DNA of 48,441 nucleotides from Apilactobacillus xinyiensis (lineage in GTDB: Bacteria > Bacillota > Bacilli > Lactobacillales > Lactobacillaceae), in assembly GCF_019656235.1 (NCBI RefSeq), contig NZ_BPLL01000011.1, positions 1-48,441 on the forward strand, written 5' to 3'. The translations under genes and the position numbers were made by a program. The notes below the pieces were generated by a model, which did no database searches, was not told the DNA's origin, and saw only the letters and a list, made by a program, of their open reading frames with translations. Shown here in pieces: positions 43,287-48,441 of this stretch; position 1 is the stretch's first letter; the number at the start of each line of letters is the position of its first letter.

Positions 43287-43338
43287 AAAAAAGCTATACA
43301 GATGGCTCGTTATTACGATCCTATTTGTATGGCTTTTT
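43287..43338 (+). promoter_or_regulatory. Long terminator-like hairpin in the BCCT leader
   Basis: Arms 43287-43300 and 43326-43338 pair over 13 bp (one G-U). The loop holds a second stem, TCGT/ACGA extended by GG/CC, and the 3' arm ends in five T. It lies between promoter and RBS, so it could act as an attenuator. A 14-codon ORF (43302-43346) lies across it but lacks an RBS. Confidence 0.4.
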
Positions 43339-43374
43339 GTGTATAAAGTTTTTAATATTCTGAGGAGGATTATT

Positions 43375-44961
43375 ATTTTAAAAAGTAAAAATATTGACAA
43401 GCTCGTCTTTATTCCTACTGTAGTATTATTTATCATAGTTTCTGGATTACTAATGGCTGGCGGTTCCTCTCTACAAGGTTTTCTAAATTCTATTTTGAAT
43501 TGGATTACCACTCAAATGGGGTGGGGATACATGTGGGTGTATGCAATTAACTTTGTATTTTTCGCTTATGTTATCTTTAGTAAATACGGAAATATCAGAT
43601 TAGGCAAAAAGGAAGAAAAACCTACATATAGTAACTTTCAGTGGGGTAGCATGGTATTTGCTACAGCAATTGATGCTAGTATCTTAATGTTAAGTATGGT
43701 TGATCCATTGAGATATGTACAACATCCCACTGGTGGAGTTAAGCCTTTTTCTGAATCTGCCTATAATTTGGCACATATGTATGGTCAGTTTAATTGGGGC
43801 CCAATGGCATGGCTAATGTTTGGAGCACCCACGATAGCTATTGGTTACATGATGTATAACAACCATCGTCAAATCCAATCTTTAAGTGATGCAATTACCA
43901 TCTTAGATGGCGATGAAATGTGGAAACGAACAGCTAAACAAATTGTAAATATTTTAGTTGTCTTCGGTATCATGGGTGGTGTAGGAGCATCAGTAGGAAT
44001 GGAAATTCCTGTTATTTCTAATGTTTTAAGTTCACTGACTGGGATTCCAGATAATTTAATGTTAAAAGTTGAACTGTTTGCAATTTTATTTGTTATTTTT
44101 TCAGTTACCGTCTTTCGTGGCTTGAACGGTGGAATTGATAAGTTAAGTAATGCGCATATTTGGACTGCAATTATTTTCTTAGCAATTGTGTTATTAGTCG
44201 GTCCGACAGTTTATATTTTAAATTCTGAAACTAATAGTTTTGGTTTATTAATTCAAAAATTTATTCCAATGAGTTTAAATACGGTTCCTAATGGTCATCC
44301 CGGAATAGCTCAACAACAAACCATTTTTTATTGGGGTTGGTGGTTATCTTACATGCCGTTTATGGGTTTATTCATAGCTAGAATTTCTCGTGGTCGTACG
44401 ATCCGACAAGTTTTAGTTGGGATGTTAACATATGGAGCTTTGGGATGTATGAGTTTTTATGCCATTTTAGGTGGATATTCATTATGGTTGCAAAAAACCG
44501 GTACAGTTGATTTAGTGCACATTTTAAACACACAAGGTCAGGCTGAAGTTATCTCTGCAGTTATTTCAACGTTACCTATGAAGTACATTATGTTTGCAAT
44601 TTATTGTGTATCTTGTTTTATATTCTTAGCAACCACAATTTCGTCATCAGCGTTTGTTTTATCATCATTTACTAGTTTGAGATTAAAACAAGGTCAAGAA
44701 CCTAGTCGACTAAACCGAATGACTTGGGTATTTATATTCATCATCTTTTCATTTAGTTTAGTGCTAGTTGGAGGATTTGAAACTGTTCAAACTTTCTGTA
44801 CGATTGCAGGTTTCCCACTAATGTTTGTTTGTTTGTTGATTTTGATGTCAGTCTTTAAAATGATTAGTAAAGATGAATCAGTAAAATATCGCCGAGTACC
44901 TATTATTCGTCGAAAAGCTAAAAAAGATGTTAACAAAGAAACGATTGTTGAAAAAGATTAA
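43375..44961 (+). CDS. BCCT-family transporter, divergent; probable AUU start
   Basis: About 528 aa with 12 helices. The BCCT hallmark FYWGWWLSYMPFMGLFIARISRGRTIR is present, but the usual glycine-rich substrate segment is FATAIDASILMLSMVDP, so the ligand may differ from betaine, carnitine or choline. The only RBS is GAGGAGG (43362-43368), which puts the start at ATT 43375. The protein would then begin with LKSKNIDKLVFIPTVV, a normal BCCT N terminus. ATG 43279 and TTG 43261 are in frame but lack an RBS and would add a hydrophobic segment. An AUU start is an inference. Confidence 0.85.
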   Translation: MLKSKNIDKLVFIPTVVLFIIVSGLLMAGGSSLQGFLNSILNWITTQMGWGYMWVYAINFVFFAYVIFSKYGNIRLGKKEEKPTYSNFQWGSMVFATAIDASILMLSMVDPLRYVQHPTGGVKPFSESAYNLAHMYGQFNWGPMAWLMFGAPTIAIGYMMYNNHRQIQSLSDAITILDGDEMWKRTAKQIVNILVVFGIMGGVGASVGMEIPVISNVLSSLTGIPDNLMLKVELFAILFVIFSVTVFRGLNGGIDKLSNAHIWTAIIFLAIVLLVGPTVYILNSETNSFGLLIQKFIPMSLNTVPNGHPGIAQQQTIFYWGWWLSYMPFMGLFIARISRGRTIRQVLVGMLTYGALGCMSFYAILGGYSLWLQKTGTVDLVHILNTQGQAEVISAVISTLPMKYIMFAIYCVSCFIFLATTISSSAFVLSSFTSLRLKQGQEPSRLNRMTWVFIFIIFSFSLVLVGGFETVQTFCTIAGFPLMFVCLLILMSVFKMISKDESVKYRRVPIIRRKAKKDVNKETIVEKD

Positions 44962-44998
44962 AAAAACAGTGTTGATTGAAAAATCAACACTGTTTTTA
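44962..44998. terminator. Bidirectional intrinsic terminator
   Basis: AAAAACAGTGTTGATT (44962-44977) pairs with AATCAACACTGTTTTT (44982-44997), shared by the BCCT gene and map. Confidence 0.93.
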
Positions 44999-45002
44999 AT
45001 TT

Positions 45003-45797
45003 TTATAGCATGTATTTAGCATCAGCAACGTGGTCTTGAGATGTTAAAATTTTAGGACCATCTTTGGTGATGGCAATTGTATGTTCATATTGAGCTGAGT
45101 TAGTACCATCAGCTGAAACGTAGTAAGTCCAATCGTCTTTTTTGTCATAACGATCAGTAATTTCCCAAGTTCCTAAGTTAACCATTGGTTCAATGGTAAT
45201 GGTCATACCTTCGCGTAAACGCATTCCTTGACCTTTTTCTCCATATGCAGGAACGTTTGGCTTTTCGTGCATTGTGGGTTGAATTCCATGACCAATTAAT
45301 TCACGGACATCACCCATATGATTTTGGTTTTCAATGTAGTCTTGGCAAGCAAAACCGATATCACCTAAGCGATTACCAATTACAGCTTGGTCAATACCAC
45401 GATATAAAGCATCGTGACATACTTGCATTAATTTCTTGTTTTCTTCAGAAATTTTTCCAACAGCATATGTCCAGCATGAATCACTTTCAAAGCCATCTTT
45501 GTTAACGGTCATATCAACTTTTAGGACATCGCCTTCTTTTAATAATAAGCCCTTACGTGGAATACCATGTGCAACTTCATCATTAATTGAAATACAAGTA
45601 CCAAATTTGTAACCATCAAAACCTTTTTCAGAAGGACGGGCACCATGTTCAGTAATATATTTGTTAGCTAATTCTTCAATTTCCCAGGTATCTAAACCGG
45701 GTTTAATAATCTTTTGTAATTCTTTGTGAACTCCAGCTAAAACAGCACCTGATTTAGCCATCATTTCAATTTCTCTTGGTGATTTGAGTGTAATCAA
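45003..45797 (-). CDS. map: Methionine aminopeptidase, type I
   Basis: A 264-aa metalloprotease removing the initiator Met from nascent proteins. Metal ligands are visible: Asp in KVDMTV and in ESDSCWTYA, His in LIGHGIQPTMHE, Glu in TITIEPMVN and near the C-terminal QYEHTIAIT. The HEKPNVPAYG segment is typical. AGGAG lies upstream. It stands alone here rather than near rpsM or secY. Confidence 0.95.
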   Translation of the reverse strand: MITLKSPREIEMMAKSGAVLAGVHKELQKIIKPGLDTWEIEELANKYITEHGARPSEKGFDGYKFGTCISINDEVAHGIPRKGLLLKEGDVLKVDMTVNKDGFESDSCWTYAVGKISEENKKLMQVCHDALYRGIDQAVIGNRLGDIGFACQDYIENQNHMGDVRELIGHGIQPTMHEKPNVPAYGEKGQGMRLREGMTITIEPMVNLGTWEITDRYDKKDDWTYYVSADGTNSAQYEHTIAITKDGPKILTSQDHVADAKYML

Positions 45798-45963
45798 AAC
45801 AATTCTCCTTTATTGCATTAAGTGAAACGTTATTAATAGGTTTCCTATCTTCTAATCTACTACAATTTTTATTATATTGCTAATTTATTAATAACTTGTG
45901 GAATTAGTGTAATTTCAATTAATTTTTAGTATTATTAATATGTAAATACAAGGGGGATTTTTT

Positions 45964-46839
45964 GTGAGTAAAACAGCGAGAACCAATGTGATTTTATGTA
46001 TTCTAACTGTAATAGTTGGAATTTTTGCTATCTTTTTTGCTTTTCGTAGTGACAAATTAATCAAAAATGGTATCAAGCAGGGAATAGGGACACCAACCAT
46101 TTATGTTCATGGTTTAAATGGTTCGTTAAAATCAACTAATCACTTAGTTACAGTAGCTAGTCGTGATGGTGGAACTAAGGCATTAATTGTCTACGTTGCC
46201 AAAAATGGTGACCTTAGTTATGAAGGCCATTTGGATAAGCATATGAAAAATCCATTAATACAAGTTAATTTTAAGAATAATGATGCACCAGTTTCACAAC
46301 AGGTAGACTGGCTACACAAAATCTTAATTAATTTAAAACAAAAGTACCATTATGAAAATTATAATGCAGTTGGGCATTCCGCAGGTTGTGTATCTATTTT
46401 GCAAACTACAGCTTTGTATGGTCATGATAGTGATATGCCACAATTGCAAAAATTTGTTTCAATCGCCGGACCATATAATGGGGTTATTGGAATTAATGAT
46501 CGTCCGCATTCTAATTTAATTGTTAATAGTTATGGTAAGCCTCAATATGAAAATCTTTCTAACAAATGGTATCCAGCTTATAGTGAACTATTAAAAGAGT
46601 GTAAAAACTTTCCTAAAGGGGTTCAAATATTGAATATCTACGGTAACTATGGAAAAATGCCAAATTCAGATGGCTACGTTTCAATTCCATCAGCTCGTTC
46701 TTTACAGTATTTGGTTCATAATAAGGCTCAAGGTTATCAAGGAATTCAAATTAATGGTAACAACGCTCAACATAGTCGATTGCACAGTAATCCAGTAGTG
46801 GATAGACTTACGAGTCGTTTTCTTTTCGATAATAATTAA
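45964..46839 (+). CDS. DUF915-family alpha/beta hydrolase, membrane-anchored or secreted
   Basis: A 291-aa protein. An N-terminal hydrophobic helix (8-26) acts as anchor or signal. The hydrolase fold has YVHGLNGS (oxyanion), the nucleophile GHSAG near residue 139, Asp in NSDGYVS and His in AQHSRLHS. DUF915 proteins are common in lactobacilli and their substrates are unknown. GTG start after GGGGGA. Confidence 0.88.
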   Translation: MSKTARTNVILCILTVIVGIFAIFFAFRSDKLIKNGIKQGIGTPTIYVHGLNGSLKSTNHLVTVASRDGGTKALIVYVAKNGDLSYEGHLDKHMKNPLIQVNFKNNDAPVSQQVDWLHKILINLKQKYHYENYNAVGHSAGCVSILQTTALYGHDSDMPQLQKFVSIAGPYNGVIGINDRPHSNLIVNSYGKPQYENLSNKWYPAYSELLKECKNFPKGVQILNIYGNYGKMPNSDGYVSIPSARSLQYLVHNKAQGYQGIQINGNNAQHSRLHSNPVVDRLTSRFLFDNN

Positions 46840-46840
46840 T

Positions 46841-46873
46841 AATAAAGTCCACATTATAATGTGGACTTTATTA
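46841..46873 (+). terminator. Intrinsic terminator after the DUF915 gene
   Basis: AATAAAGTCCACAT (46841-46854) pairs with ATGTGGACTTTATT (46859-46872). Confidence 0.88.
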
Positions 46874-46949
46874 TTTTACATATCTAATTTACAGGAATAA
46901 AATTAAATTGATTATTAGTTTATAAAAATTATAATTAAGGGGTGTTTTT

Positions 46950-48347
46950 TTGGAAAATAAACTTAATAAATTTCATACTAATTTGTTTATATTAGTTTTA
47001 TTGCTGGGTAGTTTTACAATGTCGATTAGTCAATCTTCAATATCAACGGCTTATCCCACTTTAATGAGTTATTTTAAAATTGATGCTAGTACAGTTCAAT
47101 GGTTAACAACTGGATTTATGTTAATTATGTGTGTAATGATGCCGGTTAGCCCATGGTTATTGAATAATGTTAAGTTCAAACATCTATTTTTATTCATATT
47201 AGCATTATTTGACGTAGGAACCTTAATTGTAGTTTTAGCACCTAATTTTCCAATGATGATGCTAGGTAGGGCAATGGAAGCTGTTTCAGTTGGAATTCTA
47301 TTTCCTTCATATCAATCAGTAATGTTATACATAACTCCTAAAGAAAAACGTGGCAGTGTAATGGGATTTGCTGGATTGGTAATGGGGTCAGCTTTAGCAT
47401 CTGGACCGATTATTTCAGCTATTGTGTTACATTTTACAACTTGGCGTGGCCTATTTATTTTCTTTATGTTAGTTATTTCTATTTTGTTTATTGTTGCTAT
47501 CTTTACAATTAAGAGTATCATGCCTCACAAAGCTAGCCAATTAGATTTGTTTTCAGTTTTATTATCATTAGGATTTATTGGCCTTTTATATGTTATTAAT
47601 ATGATTGGTAAAACTAATGTTAATTTGTTTACAACTATAATTATTTTAGTGCTTAGTATAATTGCAATTATTTGGTTTATATATCGTCAGTTAAATTTAC
47701 CTAATCCATTGTTGAATTTGGCTGTCCTGAAAAACTTTAATTATGATTTGTCTGTAGGATTGACAGCAGCTTCATATATTTCTTTAATTGTAGTAACAAT
47801 TATTTTTCCACTATATTACCAAGAGATTCTAGACGTTTCTAAGTCTATGTCAGGGTTAGCATTAGCACCTGGAGCTATCTTCTTAAGTATATTAAATCCG
47901 TTTACTGGTAAATTAGCTGATAAGTGGGGATTTAAAAAAGTAATGTTGACAGGAATGTTAATGATCTTATTTGGTTGGCTTTTATTAGTTGTATTAGGTC
48001 GCAATACAGTTCAACTATTACCCATGATGTTAATAGCAGCCATTATTGAGGGTGGAAATGCTTTTGTAATGATGCCAGCTGTTACGATGGGAGCTAATTC
48101 ATTAGATAAAGATTTAATTTCACATGGAACAGCTTTTATTACTACTTTTCGTCAAATTTTAGGATCTACAGGAGTTTTGGTGGCTACTCTAATCTACACT
48201 AACATTACTAATTTAAAGGTTGGTAATGGCATTTCCTATTATTTAGCCCAACAAAGTGGTTTTCATGTTGTGTTTATAGTATTTTTTGCACTTGAGTTTA
48301 TAGGATTATTGATGGCAATGTTATTGAAAAATACTAAACAAAAATAA
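46950..48347 (+). CDS. MFS transporter, DHA2 (14-helix) type
   Basis: A 465-aa membrane protein of the EmrB/QacA drug:H+ antiporter group. It shows the motif STAYPTLMSYFKIDASTVQWLTTGFML (helices 1-2), LGRAMEAVSVGILFP, the motif-C-like GLVMGSALASGPIISA near helix 5, and 14 hydrophobic stretches. TTG start after AAGGGG. No regulator lies beside it. The stop is 17 bp before the IS terminal repeat, so the insertion did not break the gene. Confidence 0.9.
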   Translation: MENKLNKFHTNLFILVLLLGSFTMSISQSSISTAYPTLMSYFKIDASTVQWLTTGFMLIMCVMMPVSPWLLNNVKFKHLFLFILALFDVGTLIVVLAPNFPMMMLGRAMEAVSVGILFPSYQSVMLYITPKEKRGSVMGFAGLVMGSALASGPIISAIVLHFTTWRGLFIFFMLVISILFIVAIFTIKSIMPHKASQLDLFSVLLSLGFIGLLYVINMIGKTNVNLFTTIIILVLSIIAIIWFIYRQLNLPNPLLNLAVLKNFNYDLSVGLTAASYISLIVVTIIFPLYYQEILDVSKSMSGLALAPGAIFLSILNPFTGKLADKWGFKKVMLTGMLMILFGWLLLVVLGRNTVQLLPMMLIAAIIEGGNAFVMMPAVTMGANSLDKDLISHGTAFITTFRQILGSTGVLVATLIYTNITNLKVGNGISYYLAQQSGFHVVFIVFFALEFIGLLMAMLLKNTKQK

Positions 48348-48364
48348 AAGAGTTAGAGATATAA

Positions 48365-48441
48365 TGAAGTGCCTTAAAAAAGTTAGACAATTATTACTAA
48401 ATTAAATATTTAATTTCATGGAATGATTTCGATATTCAATC
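48365..48441 (-). mobile_element. Right end of an IS3-family (IS150-like) insertion sequence, cut by the window edge
   Basis: The terminal repeat begins TG at 48365 and contains GCCTTAAAAAAGTTAGACA (48371-48389), identical over 19 bases to the left-end repeat (the next base differs). The six outermost bases differ (TGAAGT against TGTACC), as is usual for IRR and IRL of one IS3-family element. The element is in the same orientation as the one at 1-73. Confidence 0.8.
48402..48441 (-). CDS. C-terminal end of IS3-family transposase OrfB (partial)
   Basis: Minus-strand codons read IEYRNHSMKLNI before the TAA stop at 48402-48404. The (P)IEYRNHS ending is typical of IS3-family OrfB. The rest lies outside the window. 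Confidence 0.75.
   Translation of the reverse strand, partial: IEYRNHSMKLNI

Noticed and set aside
43261-43374. TTG 43261 or ATG 43279 as the start of the BCCT protein
   Set aside because: Neither has an RBS, and both add an extra hydrophobic segment before the normal first helix, while a strong RBS lies at 43362. Kept as an alternative only.
1-48441. A 48-kb composite transposon or genomic island bounded by two IS copies
   Set aside because: The content is housekeeping (fatty-acid synthesis, map, rnhA, opp) with uniform base composition and no integrase or cargo pattern. A contig break at repeats explains the ends.
1-48441. CRISPR arrays, tRNA, rRNA, toxin-antitoxin pairs, prophage genes
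   Set aside because: No regularly spaced direct repeats, no cloverleaf or rRNA-like stretches, and no recognisable toxin, antitoxin or phage structural proteins were seen by eye.

Overview
The window is AT-rich DNA from a low-GC Gram-positive bacterium, most likely Lactobacillaceae. The signs are frequent TTG/GTG starts with strong AGGAGG sites, an oppDFBCA operon, a DUF915 hydrolase, a type II fatty-acid synthesis operon of lactobacillus type, and an RNase H with an N-terminal hybrid-binding domain. I cannot name genus or species from sequence alone. Both ends are cut inside IS3-family (IS150-like) elements, which share a 19-base terminal sequence and lie in the same orientation. The window therefore looks like the unique segment between two IS copies, as in a draft contig.

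Layout. 1-73: left end of an IS, with an RBS-masking hairpin. 91-2117 (-): metF followed, with a one-base overlap, by a DUF2075 P-loop NTPase. 2370-4466: MazG-like pyrophosphatase and, converging on it, phosphoglucomutase. 4643-6487: PadR regulator, HAAS/DUF1700 membrane protein and DUF4097 protein. 6699-17351: fatty-acid synthesis operon fabH-acpP-fabD-fabG-accB-fabZ-like-accC-accD-accA-fabI-PPTase-birA-fabZ-fabF. It encodes the four acetyl-CoA carboxylase subunits, the elongation cycle, and the enzymes that add biotin to AccB and phosphopantetheine to ACP. 17472-20443: galE, an aldo/keto reductase and an EamA transporter. 20552-23859: TetR and an MMPL-type membrane protein.

23896-26554: an APC-family amino-acid permease and an EamA transporter behind a roughly 270-nt leader. 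The leader holds a promoter, a 24-codon Phe-rich leader peptide with a strong RBS, and two terminators whose arms can pair with each other. This is the best candidate for an undescribed regulatory system. 26659-31084: a second, closely related EamA transporter and two paralogous polytopic GT-C-like membrane proteins; the second appears to start at AUU. 31093-33511: a YczE-like membrane protein, two small unknown genes, TetR and a cold-shock protein. 33810-39592: oligopeptide ABC transporter oppDFBCA. 39697-42584: flavodoxin-fold oxidoreductase, a 58-aa partner, pyridoxine/HMP kinase, a 40-aa basic protein and RNase HI. 42624-48347: sugar O-acetyltransferase, BCCT transporter (also with a non-AUG start and a leader hairpin), methionine aminopeptidase, DUF915 hydrolase and a DHA2-type MFS transporter. 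48365-48441: right end of another IS.

Most transcription units are closed by clear intrinsic terminators, many shared by convergent genes. I saw no rRNA, tRNA, CRISPR or prophage genes.
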